This document shows positions 9,805-16,795 of a stretch of DNA of 64,000 nt, one piece after another; the stretch's first letter is position 1, and every line of letters starts with the position of its first letter. Source of the stretch: Gemmobacter fulvus (GTDB lineage: Bacteria; Pseudomonadota; Alphaproteobacteria; Rhodobacterales; Rhodobacteraceae). The translations under genes were made by a program, and so were the position numbers. The notes beneath the pieces are model-generated. The model ran no database searches. It had not been told where the DNA came from and saw only the letters and a list, made by a program, of their open reading frames with translations. Where the stretch lies: assembly GCF_018798885.1 (NCBI RefSeq), contig NZ_CP076361.1, positions 1,889,501 through 1,953,500 on the forward strand, in the 5' to 3' direction.

Positions 9805-10418
9805 CGCATCTGCAAGTGGCGGGGCTGGATGTTTCACGTGAAACATCCGAAAAGCTCGATTCATATGTTGCGCTGATCCAGAAGTGGAACAAGGCTATCA
9901 ACCTGATTTCCCGGTCCTCTGAAGCGGATATTTGGCAGCGGCATATTGCTGATAGCGCTCAGTTGGCACAGCACCTGCCAAGTGGGCCCAGGCTCTGGCT
10001 TGATCTTGGTAGCGGCGCGGGTCTTCCGGGGATCGTTCTTGCGATCATCGCGGCAGAGGTAGCGCCATCTCTGCGCTTTGAACTTGTCGAGGTTGATCAA
10101 CGCAAAGCGACCTTCCTGCGGCAGGTGTCCCGCGAGCTTGGTCTCAATGTCACGGTTCTGACGGAACGGATTGAGGCGCTGACCCCAAGATTGGCGGATG
10201 TGGTTTCCGCGCGCGCCCTGGCATCCTTGTCGGATCTGTGCAATTTCGCTGAGCGCCATCTTGATGCAGACGGAATTGCCGTATTTTTGAAAGGCACGGG
10301 CGCTGAAGCCGAGATTGAAGTCGCCCGGAGGAAATGGTCATTCAATCTGGAAAGCTTCCCGAGTAAGACAAGTGTAGACGCGCTCGTTTTGAAATTGAAG
10401 AAGATCCGCCATGTCTGA
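9801..10418 (+). CDS. rsmG: 16S rRNA (guanine527-N7)-methyltransferase RsmG
   Basis: Methylates N7 of G527 in 16S rRNA; loss of the enzyme gives low-level streptomycin resistance in many bacteria. A 205-residue class I methyltransferase with the SAM motif [16 protein letters not shown] at about residues 67-82, [18 protein letters not shown], and the later [12 protein letters not shown] block. The N-terminal [11 protein letters not shown] is a family hallmark. Codons 10-15 (DVSRET) are provided by a perfect parS site. It overlaps mnmG by four bases and parA by eight, making mnmG-rsmG-parA-parB one coupled unit. Confidence 0.96.
   Translation: MTHLQVAGLDVSRETSEKLDSYVALIQKWNKAINLISRSSEADIWQRHIADSAQLAQHLPSGPRLWLDLGSGAGLPGIVLAIIAAEVAPSLRFELVEVDQRKATFLRQVSRELGLNVTVLTERIEALTPRLADVVSARALASLSDLCNFAERHLDADGIAVFLKGTGAEAEIEVARRKWSFNLESFPSKTSVDALVLKLKKIRHV
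9830..9845. other. Perfect parS centromere site inside rsmG
   Basis: Second exact copy of TGTTTCACGTGAAACA, this time in the coding sequence of rsmG near its start, read as VSRET. It lies about 580 bases before parA and 1.9 kb from the first copy. Confidence 0.95.
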
Positions 10419-11235
10419 CCTGTCTCGTCCCCGTCAACCGAAAATCATCGCGGTCGCGAACCAGAAGGGGGGCGTGGGTAAAACGACGACAGCCATAAAT
10501 CTTGCGGCAGGGCTTGCGGAACTCGGCGGCAAGGTGCTGTTGGTCGATCTTGATCCGCAAGGCAACGCGTCGACCGGGCTGGGTGTGAATGTCGCGCAAC
10601 GGCAGATGACCAGCTATGACGTGCTTCTGGAGGATGTTTCGATATCCGAGGCTGTGATTCCAACGAATATCGAGAACCTTTTGATCTGTCCTGCAAATGC
10701 CGATTTGGCTTCGGCGGATATCGAACTGGTTTCAAACGAAAAGCGCAGCTTTTTGCTGCATGATGCCCTGCGCCAGAAAGATATCGACACCTTGGCGCTG
10801 GATTACATCCTGCTCGATTGCCCGCCTTCCCTGAGCCTGCTGACGGTGAATGCGCTCTGTGCCTGCCATTCCGTTCTGATCCCGCTTCAAAGCGAATTCT
10901 TTGCGCTTGAGGGCCTGTCGCAGTTGATGCTCACCATTCGGACTGTGCGCGAAGGTGCAAACCCGCAGTTGCGGATCGAAGGTGTGGTCCTGACCATGTA
11001 TGACAGCCGCAACAACCTGTCGCAGCAGGTTGAAAATGATGTGCGTGAAACTCTGGGCGACCTCGTGTTTGGCACGATCATCCCGCGCAATGTGCGTGTC
11101 AGCGAAGCGCCGTCCTATGCCATGCCGGTCTTGACTTATGATTCCAGTTCGAAGGGCAGTGAAGCCTATCGGGCCTTGGCATTGGAAATCGCGGCGCGAC
11201 ACGGTATCCTCGGCGGGCATAAAGGGAAGATCTGA
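10411..11235 (+). CDS. parA: Chromosome partitioning ATPase ParA
   Basis: A 274-residue deviant Walker ATPase that forms a nucleoid gradient and pulls ParB-parS complexes apart. The deviant Walker A motif NQKGGVGKTTT lies at about residues 17-27 with the signature Lys. VDLDPQGNASTGLG is A', and DYILLDCPPSLSLLTVNAL is Walker B. It begins with [12 protein letters not shown], inside the end of rsmG. parB follows after two bases. The short N-terminus without a helix-turn-helix marks a chromosomal Soj-type ParA rather than a plasmid type. Confidence 0.97.
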   Translation: MSDLSRPRQPKIIAVANQKGGVGKTTTAINLAAGLAELGGKVLLVDLDPQGNASTGLGVNVAQRQMTSYDVLLEDVSISEAVIPTNIENLLICPANADLASADIELVSNEKRSFLLHDALRQKDIDTLALDYILLDCPPSLSLLTVNALCACHSVLIPLQSEFFALEGLSQLMLTIRTVREGANPQLRIEGVVLTMYDSRNNLSQQVENDVRETLGDLVFGTIIPRNVRVSEAPSYAMPVLTYDSSSKGSEAYRALALEIAARHGILGGHKGKI

Positions 11236-11237
11236 TC

Positions 11238-12161
11238 ATGGAGAAGAAAATGGAGCGCAGGGGCCTTGGACGCGGATTGTCGGCATTGATGGCTGACATC
11301 AATCTGGCACCGAATACGCAGACTGCTCCAGATCAGCCGATTGCCCGTAAACCCGATATTCTGCCGGTTGAGAGGCTTCAGCCAAACCCGAACCAGCCGC
11401 GGCGGAGCTTTTCGCCCGAAAGCCTGGAGGATCTGGCGAAATCGCTGAGTCAGAAGGGCGTTCTTCAGCCGCTGATCGTCCGCCCGCTGGCGGATTCAAC
11501 CCAATATGAGATCGTTGCTGGCGAACGTCGCTGGCGTGCTGCACAGATCGCGCGGTTGCATGAGGTTCCGGTTCTCATCAGAGAGTTTGATGACACGGAG
11601 GTTCTGGAAGTTGCAATCATCGAGAATATCCAGCGCTCAGATCTGAATTCGATCGAAGAGGCGCTTGCCTTCCGGCAACTGATGGACCGCTTCGGCCATA
11701 CGCAGGAGCGCCTTGCCGAGGCGCTGTCCAAGAGCCGCAGCTATATTGCCAATCTTCTGCGGTTGCTGAGCCTGCCGGAAGATGTTCAGGCCTTGGTCAA
11801 GGATGGCAAACTCTCTGCTGGCCATGCTCGCGCGCTGATCACCACGCCAAATCCGTCAGAGCTTGCACGGCAGGTTGTCGAGAACGGCCTTTCGGTACGT
11901 GAAACCGAAGACCTTGTGAGAAAACCAGCGGCTCCAGGGACTGCAACTCCCGGCCGCAAAGGAAAGTCCTCTGGGTTCGAAAAGGATCCTGATACGCGGG
12001 CTTTGGAAGCAGATCTTTCGGCGAACCTGAAGATGGGGGTGTCGATCAACCATGAACCGGGTGGTGAGCGCGGCGTGCTTTCCGTGCGCTATAACTCGCT
12101 GGATGATCTTGATCTTCTGTGCCGGGTGCTGTCGCTTACACCGAGGGACGGCTCCATATAA
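11238..12161 (+). CDS. parB: Chromosome partitioning protein ParB (CTP-dependent clamp)
   Basis: A 307-residue parS-binding CTPase. The N-terminal RGLGRGLSALMAD is the ParA-interacting peptide. NPNQPRRSFSPESLEDLA and the GERRWRA motif build the CTP-binding domain. The central helix-turn-helix includes TQERLAEALSKSRSYIANLL. The C-terminal dimerisation domain follows a charged linker at about 220-250. The start at 11238 gives MEKKMERRGLGRG; the ATG at 11250 is also plausible because GGAG precedes it closely. The 3' end overlaps the convergent DUF454 gene by 26 bases. Confidence 0.97.
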   Translation: MEKKMERRGLGRGLSALMADINLAPNTQTAPDQPIARKPDILPVERLQPNPNQPRRSFSPESLEDLAKSLSQKGVLQPLIVRPLADSTQYEIVAGERRWRAAQIARLHEVPVLIREFDDTEVLEVAIIENIQRSDLNSIEEALAFRQLMDRFGHTQERLAEALSKSRSYIANLLRLLSLPEDVQALVKDGKLSAGHARALITTPNPSELARQVVENGLSVRETEDLVRKPAAPGTATPGRKGKSSGFEKDPDTRALEADLSANLKMGVSINHEPGGERGVLSVRYNSLDDLDLLCRVLSLTPRDGSI

Positions 12162-12489
12162 AGGCTGCGGCGCAGGTCAGCACCACCGCCTGTATTCCCA
12201 GAAGCCAAACAGGCACGTTGAGTAGCCACGAGATCGCCAGAACGGCAATCATCGAGACTGTAGACAGTTTCTTTGCCATGGTGCTGATTGCGCCATGGGC
12301 TTCCCAGTTGCGAATCGGCGGTCCAAGCCTTGGATGCTCCATCAGCCAAGTGTGCAGCCGTGTCGAGGATTTTGAAAAGCTGAACGCGGCCAAAAGCAAG
12401 AATGGCACTGTGGGGAGCAGGGGGGTCACGATGCCGATCACGGCAAGAATGACTGCGCAAAACCCCAATGCGCCCCACAAAAATTGCAT
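12136..12489 (-). CDS. DUF454 (YbaN-like) small inner-membrane protein
   Basis: A 117-residue protein with two N-terminal hydrophobic segments separated by the family signature LPTVPFLLLAAFSFSKSS, where PTxPFLLLA is diagnostic. HPRLGPPIRNWEAHGAI follows, then a C-terminal pair of membrane helices. Function of the family is unknown. The ATG at 12489 overlaps the hemW stop as TGATG, so translation is probably coupled to hemW. A GTG codon one triplet earlier is an alternative. Its last 26 bases overlap the end of parB on the other strand. Confidence 0.85.
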   Translation of the reverse strand: MQFLWGALGFCAVILAVIGIVTPLLPTVPFLLLAAFSFSKSSTRLHTWLMEHPRLGPPIRNWEAHGAISTMAKKLSTVSMIAVLAISWLLNVPVWLLGIQAVVLTCAAAFIWSRPSV

Positions 12490-13646
12490 CACAGCGCCTC
12501 GGTGAGCTTTTTCAGAATCTGGTTCAACAAGGGGCGACCTTTGTCAGTCACCTGCAATTGCCCGGTACTGTGCTGTATCATGCCAAGATCCTGCAGTTCA
12601 TTCAGCACAGATGGTTTCAGGTCGCGCTGTAGCATGGCCGACAACCTCTGAGTGCTGATTCCATCTGACAATCTGAGGCCCATCAGCAGATATTCAAGGC
12701 CTCGATCTTCCGAGGACAGGCTGCCGTCAAAGTCCTGAACACCGCCGTCGCTGATTGCAGAAGCGAGCCAGAGCGCGGGATTTTTCTCGGCGCTTGTCGC
12801 AACGCGTTGATCCAGCGTCAATCGCCCATGTGCGCCAGGCCCGACACCTGCATAATCGCCTGCCTGCCAATAGATCAGATTGTGGCGCGATTCCTGCCCC
12901 GGTTTTGCGTGGTTTGAGATTTCGTAGGCTGGTAGCCCGGCTTCGCCACAAAGATCCTGAGTCAGATCGTAAAAATCTGCTCCAAGATCTTCGTTTGGCA
13001 GCCCCTTTAGCAGGCCACGGGCATGGCGCTCGCCGAACACGGTGCCATCTTCAATCGTCAACTGATAGAGCGACAGGTGGCCGACAGACATGGCCAGCGC
13101 GCCCTGAAGCTCTTTCCGCCAGGCTTGCAGACTTTGATCCTGCCGGGCGTAGATAAGGTCAAAGCTGACCCGATCAAACAAAGACGTCGCTGTCTCAAAC
13201 GCTGTTGTGGCCTCTGCCGCACTGTGCATCCGCCCCAACCGGCGCAGATCCTCGTCATTCAGCGCCTGAACACCAAGCGAGATGCGGTTCACCCCGGCAT
13301 CTTTGTATCCTTGAAAGCGCCCCGCCTCGACTGAGGTCGGGTTCGCTTCCAGTGTGATTTCAATGTCATTGGAGCGTGACCAAGCGGTGGATGCAGCCTG
13401 AATGACTGCAGCGACGGTTTCTGGTGCCATCAGGGATGGTGTACCGCCGCCGAAGTAGATGGTTTTCAGGCTGCGGCCCGGCACAAGGGCGGCGATGCGA
13501 TTGATCTCGCGGATATAGGCATCAGCCCAGGCCTTTTGATCTATCGCCGCAGCAACATGGCTGTTGAAGTCGCAATAGGGGCATTTGGATTGGCAAAATG
13601 GCCAGTGGACGTAAAGCCCAAATCCCGCGTTCTGCCAATCGTCCAT
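12489..13646 (-). CDS. hemW: Radical SAM heme chaperone HemW
   Basis: HemN-like radical SAM protein now regarded as a heme chaperone rather than a coproporphyrinogen oxidase. From the chosen start the iron-sulfur motif CQSKCPYC gives C18, C22 and C25. KTIYFGGGTPSL, ITLEANPTS, and SLGVQALNDEDLRRLGR are the family SAM/TIM-barrel blocks. The C-terminal HemN_C region ends with LLNQILKKL. The ATG at 13646 has AGGGG seven bases upstream; an in-frame ATG at 13664 lies directly at the edge of a parS palindrome and lacks such a site. It is downstream of rdgB and shares its transcript. Confidence 0.93.
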   Translation of the reverse strand: MDDWQNAGFGLYVHWPFCQSKCPYCDFNSHVAAAIDQKAWADAYIREINRIAALVPGRSLKTIYFGGGTPSLMAPETVAAVIQAASTAWSRSNDIEITLEANPTSVEAGRFQGYKDAGVNRISLGVQALNDEDLRRLGRMHSAAEATTAFETATSLFDRVSFDLIYARQDQSLQAWRKELQGALAMSVGHLSLYQLTIEDGTVFGERHARGLLKGLPNEDLGADFYDLTQDLCGEAGLPAYEISNHAKPGQESRHNLIYWQAGDYAGVGPGAHGRLTLDQRVATSAEKNPALWLASAISDGGVQDFDGSLSSEDRGLEYLLMGLRLSDGISTQRLSAMLQRDLKPSVLNELQDLGMIQHSTGQLQVTDKGRPLLNQILKKLTEAL

Positions 13647-13663
13647 GCCGTCACCCCTTGCCA

Positions 13664-13679
13664 TGTTTCACGTGAAACA
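13664..13679. other. Perfect parS centromere site at the rdgB-hemW junction
   Basis: Third exact TGTTTCACGTGAAACA, spanning the rdgB stop codon (13668-13670) and the bases just before hemW. It is about 1.5 kb beyond parB. Confidence 0.95.
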
Positions 13680-14276
13680 TTCATCCACCAGTTTGCGGAA
13701 CGCCGCCGCCCGGTGGCTGATCTTGTTCTTTTCCCAACGATCCATTTCGCCGAAGGTCTGCTGATAGCCGTCGGGCTGAAAAATTGGGTCGTAGCCATGT
13801 CCCTGCGTTCCGCGCCCGGGCCAGATGATCTGCCCGGCCATCTTGCCCTCGAACACTTCATCATGTCCGTCGGGCCAGGCGAGGACGAGAGTGCAGCAGA
13901 ATTGGCCACGGCGAGGGAAGGGGGCCTGAATGGCTTCCAGCTCCATCCATGTCTTGTGCATCGCCATATCAAAGTCTCTACCTGTAGGCGTTTCTGCCCA
14001 ATTTGCGGTATAGACCCCCGGCGCGCCGCCCAAAGCATCAACCATCAGGCCGGAATCATCCGCAAGGCAGGGCAGACCCGTCGCAGCCGTGGCCGCATGG
14101 GCCTTGATCCGTGCATTGCCCACAAAACTCGTCTCGGTCTCGGTCGGCTCATCCAGACCCAGCGCCCCCGCAGAGGTCACCGAGATCTGGAACGGCGCAA
14201 GCAAGGCTGAAATTTCTTCCAGCTTGCCTGCATTATGCGTGGCAACAACCAACTGTGCTTCGCGGAACTTGCGCAT
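13668..14276 (-). CDS. rdgB: RdgB/HAM1 non-canonical purine NTP pyrophosphatase
   Basis: Removes dITP, ITP and XTP from the nucleotide pool by hydrolysis to the monophosphate. A 202-residue protein with VVATHNAGKLEEI at about residues 10-22 (substrate loop), ADDSGLMVDALGGAPGVYTA with catalytic Asp residues, and GHGYDPIFQPDGY near the C-terminus. The start at 14276 follows the rph stop by one base (TGAGATG); an in-frame ATG 30 bases upstream lies inside rph. The stop codon is formed within a parS palindrome. It is the middle gene of rph-rdgB-hemW-DUF454. Confidence 0.95.
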   Translation of the reverse strand: MRKFREAQLVVATHNAGKLEEISALLAPFQISVTSAGALGLDEPTETETSFVGNARIKAHAATAATGLPCLADDSGLMVDALGGAPGVYTANWAETPTGRDFDMAMHKTWMELEAIQAPFPRRGQFCCTLVLAWPDGHDEVFEGKMAGQIIWPGRGTQGHGYDPIFQPDGYQQTFGEMDRWEKNKISHRAAAFRKLVDECFT

Positions 14277-14277
14277 C

Positions 14278-14991
14278 TCAGGCCAGCGCCGCTTTCTGCG
14301 CGGCAACCAGGGCCGCGACGCCCTCTTCCGCCAGATCCAGAAGCTCGATCATTTCAGCGCGCGAGAAGGTGGCCCCCTCGGCCGACATCTGCACTTCGAT
14401 CAGCCGCTTTGCCCCAGTCAGGATAAAGTTCGCATCGGTGCCCGCCGCAGAATCCTCTGCATAGTCGAGGTCCAGAACCGGCTGGCCCGCATAGATGCCG
14501 CAAGAAACTGCCGCAACATGATCCAGCATCGGGTCCGAACTGATGACGCCTGCCTTGAGCAGACGATTGACTGCAAGGCGCAGCGCCACCCAGCCGCCGG
14601 TGATTGCCGCACAGCGGGTGCCGCCATCGGCTTGGATCACATCGCAGTCCACGACGATCTGCCGTTCGCCCAAGGCCGAGCGGTCAACGCCTGCGCGCAG
14701 GGCTCGCCCGATCAGGCGCTGAATTTCCTGCGTGCGACCGCTTTGTTTGCCCGCAGCCGCCTCGCGCCGGGTGCGGCTGTTGGTGGCGCGCGGCAGCATG
14801 CCATATTCCGCCGTCACCCAACCCAGCCCGGTGTTCTTCAGAAAGGGCGGTGCCTTGTCCTCAATGGTCGCGGTGCACAGCACATGCGTGTCGCCTATCT
14901 TGATCAGGCAAGAGCCTTCCGCATGTTTGGTGATGCCGGTTTCGATGCTGACTGCGCGCAGTTGATTGAGTGTCCGTCCAGAGGGCCGCAT
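14278..14991 (-). CDS. rph: Ribonuclease PH
   Basis: Phosphorolytic 3'-5' exoribonuclease that trims tRNA 3' ends. The start at 14991 gives [12 protein letters not shown] with AGGA seven to eight bases upstream. Residues [20 protein letters not shown] form the phosphate-binding loop, and [12 protein letters not shown] contains the catalytic Asp residues. At 237 residues the length is standard. The gene is divergent from hrcA, leaving a 121-base shared promoter region. It heads the leftward operon rph-rdgB-hemW-DUF454. Confidence 0.96.
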   Translation of the reverse strand: MRPSGRTLNQLRAVSIETGITKHAEGSCLIKIGDTHVLCTATIEDKAPPFLKNTGLGWVTAEYGMLPRATNSRTRREAAAGKQSGRTQEIQRLIGRALRAGVDRSALGERQIVVDCDVIQADGGTRCAAITGGWVALRLAVNRLLKAGVISSDPMLDHVAAVSCGIYAGQPVLDLDYAEDSAAGTDANFILTGAKRLIEVQMSAEGATFSRAEMIELLDLAEEGVAALVAAQKAALA

Positions 14992-15055
14992 GTGAGTATC
15001 CTTGTGTATAACTTTCTGCCAGATACCCATCGCAGACGGAATGATGCAACCCTCA

Positions 15056-15085
15056 TTGACGCTGCACCCCTCTGGCCCTTAATTT
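15056..15085 (+). promoter_or_regulatory. Possible sigma-70-type promoter for hrcA-grpE
   Basis: TTGACG at 15056-15061 and TAATTT at 15080-15085 with an 18-base spacer, 28 bases before the hrcA start. I saw no CIRCE operator (TTAGCACTC with inverted partner) in this gap, so hrcA does not look self-repressed from here. A heat-shock sigma promoter cannot be excluded. Confidence 0.35.
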
Positions 15086-15112
15086 GCCAGACTGCAATTT
15101 CGGGTGAACAGC

Positions 15113-16186
15113 ATGTCAGACGGCCCAAAGATCCTGTCGGAACTGAATGACCGCTCGCGCGAAGTGTTTCGACGCGTTGTCGAAGGGTATCTCGCCTCGG
15201 GCGATCCGGTGGGTTCACGCACACTGACGCGGGATTTCAACGAAAAGATCAGTGCGGCGACCATCCGCAATGTGATGCAGGATCTGGAATATCTCGGGCT
15301 GCTGGACAGCCCGCATGTGTCGGCCGGCCGGGTGCCGACGCAGCTGGGGCTGCGCATGTTTGTGGATGGCCTGCTTGAGGTCGGATCGGTCACAACCGCT
15401 GACCGGGAAATGCTGGATGCCACCCTGGGCGACAATGCGCCCGATGTGGCCACGTTGCTGGACAAGGTTGGCGCGGCGCTTTCGGGGATCACGCGGGGCG
15501 CGAGTCTGGTTCTGGCGCCAAAACACGAAGAAGCCGCGATCCGGCATATCGAATTCGTCAACCTCGCGCCGCAAAGCGCGCTTGTGGTGCTGGTCTTTGC
15601 CGATGGTCATGTGGAAAACCGTCTGTTTACCCCGCCGCCGGGCCTGACGCCTTCGGCCATGCGCGAGGCGGCGAATTTCCTGAATGCGCTGGCGGGTGGA
15701 AAAACCCTGTCGGATCTGCGTGGCAGTGTGCGCACCGATATTGCCCGCCGCCGTCAGGAAATTGATTCGCTGGCCCGTGCGCTGGTGGATAGCGGTCTTG
15801 CCGTCTGGGAAAATGCCGATGAGCAAACCGAACGGCTGATTGTGCGTGGCAGGGCCAATCTGTTGGAAGGCACGTCTGAAGCCGATGACCTGAACCGCAT
15901 CCGGCGGCTGTTCGACGATCTTGAACGCACGCGCGACATTGCCGAGTTTCTGGAGCTGACCGATGAGGGCGAAGGGGTGCGTATCTTTATTGGCTCAGAG
16001 AACAAGCTTTTCTCACTTTCGGGTTCCTCTTTGGTGGTCTCTCCCTATATGAACGCGGATCGGAAGATCATCGGTGCTGTGGGTGTCATCGGTCCGACGC
16101 GACTCAACTATGGGCGTGTCGTGCCAATTGTCGATTACACGGCGCAGCTTGTCGGTCGGATGGTGTCTGACCGCGGCAGGGGATGA
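15113..16186 (+). CDS. hrcA: Heat-inducible transcription repressor HrcA
   Basis: Repressor of groESL/dnaK-class heat-shock genes that binds the CIRCE element and is kept active by GroEL. A 357-residue protein: the N-terminal winged helix has GDPVGSRTLTRDF and ISAATIRNVMQDLEYLGLL (about 25-70), and the SAGRVPT motif follows. The C-terminal GAF-like domain contains IFIGSEN and GAVGVIGPTRLNYGRVVPIV. I used the ATG at 15113; a GTG at 15104 in frame is an alternative. grpE follows after 25 bases, so repressor and co-chaperone share a transcript. Confidence 0.95.
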   Translation: MSDGPKILSELNDRSREVFRRVVEGYLASGDPVGSRTLTRDFNEKISAATIRNVMQDLEYLGLLDSPHVSAGRVPTQLGLRMFVDGLLEVGSVTTADREMLDATLGDNAPDVATLLDKVGAALSGITRGASLVLAPKHEEAAIRHIEFVNLAPQSALVVLVFADGHVENRLFTPPPGLTPSAMREAANFLNALAGGKTLSDLRGSVRTDIARRRQEIDSLARALVDSGLAVWENADEQTERLIVRGRANLLEGTSEADDLNRIRRLFDDLERTRDIAEFLELTDEGEGVRIFIGSENKLFSLSGSSLVVSPYMNADRKIIGAVGVIGPTRLNYGRVVPIVDYTAQLVGRMVSDRGRG

Positions 16187-16211
16187 AGGCGAAGAAACGA
16201 GGATGACGAAG

Positions 16212-16745
16212 ATGGCGCAGGATCAGGCAGGGCCAGGCGATCTCAAGCTGGAAGATTTTGAAGAGTTCATTGAGGCCGATGAACTGGAGGCGCTGCGCGC
16301 CGAACGCGACGAGCTGCGCGACAAATTCATGCGCGCATTGGCCGATGCGGAAAACTCGCGCAAGCGGGGCGAGCGGGATCGGCGCGAGGCCGAGCAATAT
16401 GGCGGCTCCAAGCTCGCCCGCGACATGCTGCCGGTCTATGACAACTTGCGCCGCGCCCTGAATGCCGCCACGGATGAGCATCGCGCGCAGGCTGCCGCTC
16501 TGATCGAGGGCGTGGAGCTGACGCTGCGCGAGCTGCTGTCGGTGTTGACCAAACATGGCGTGACGCCGATCATGCCGGAAATCGGCGATGTTTTTGATCC
16601 GCAACAACATCAGGCGATGTTCGAGGCTCCATTGCCGGGCACCAAGGCCGGGCAAATCATTCAGGTGATGACGGAAGGCTTCCTTCTGCATGACCGTCTG
16701 CTGCGCCCGGCGCAGGTGGGCGTGTCGTCAAACACCCAAGGCTGA
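16212..16745 (+). CDS. grpE: GrpE nucleotide exchange factor of DnaK
   Basis: Co-chaperone that releases ADP from DnaK. A 177-residue protein: an acidic, long N-terminal coiled coil (LEALRAERDELRDKFMRALA and ENSRKRGERDRREAE), then the beta domain with DVFDPQQHQAMFEAP and the closing signature VMTEGFLLHDRLLRPAQVGV. The ATG at 16212 has GAGG nine bases upstream; the in-frame ATG at 16203 abuts that GAGG and is less likely. It is the last gene of hrcA-grpE and ends just before a perfect hairpin shared with the end of mutS. Confidence 0.95.
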   Translation: MAQDQAGPGDLKLEDFEEFIEADELEALRAERDELRDKFMRALADAENSRKRGERDRREAEQYGGSKLARDMLPVYDNLRRALNAATDEHRAQAAALIEGVELTLRELLSVLTKHGVTPIMPEIGDVFDPQQHQAMFEAPLPGTKAGQIIQVMTEGFLLHDRLLRPAQVGVSSNTQG

Positions 16746-16766
16746 TCCCAGCCTGCAAAGACCCCG

Positions 16767-16795
16767 AACAGGCGCTGGTCAGTCCAGCGCCTGTT
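16767..16795. terminator. Bidirectional hairpin between grpE and mutS
   Basis: AACAGGCGCTGG (16767-16778) pairs perfectly with CCAGCGCCTGTT (16784-16795) around a five-base loop. The right arm is followed by a short T-containing tract. It sits after grpE and overlaps the last codons and stop of the convergent mutS. Confidence 0.75.

Noticed and set aside
11883-11900. Half-match to parS in parB (ACGTGAAAC)
   Set aside because: Only about 10 of 16 bases agree with the palindrome; the left half is not preserved.
12489-13664. hemW as an oxygen-independent coproporphyrinogen III oxidase (HemN)
   Set aside because: The length (about 385 residues) and the C-x3-C-x2-C without the extra Cys of HemN fit the HemW heme-chaperone group.
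14992-15112. Possible CIRCE operator before hrcA
   Set aside because: No TTAGCACTC-N9-GAGTGCTAA or close variant could be found in the gap.
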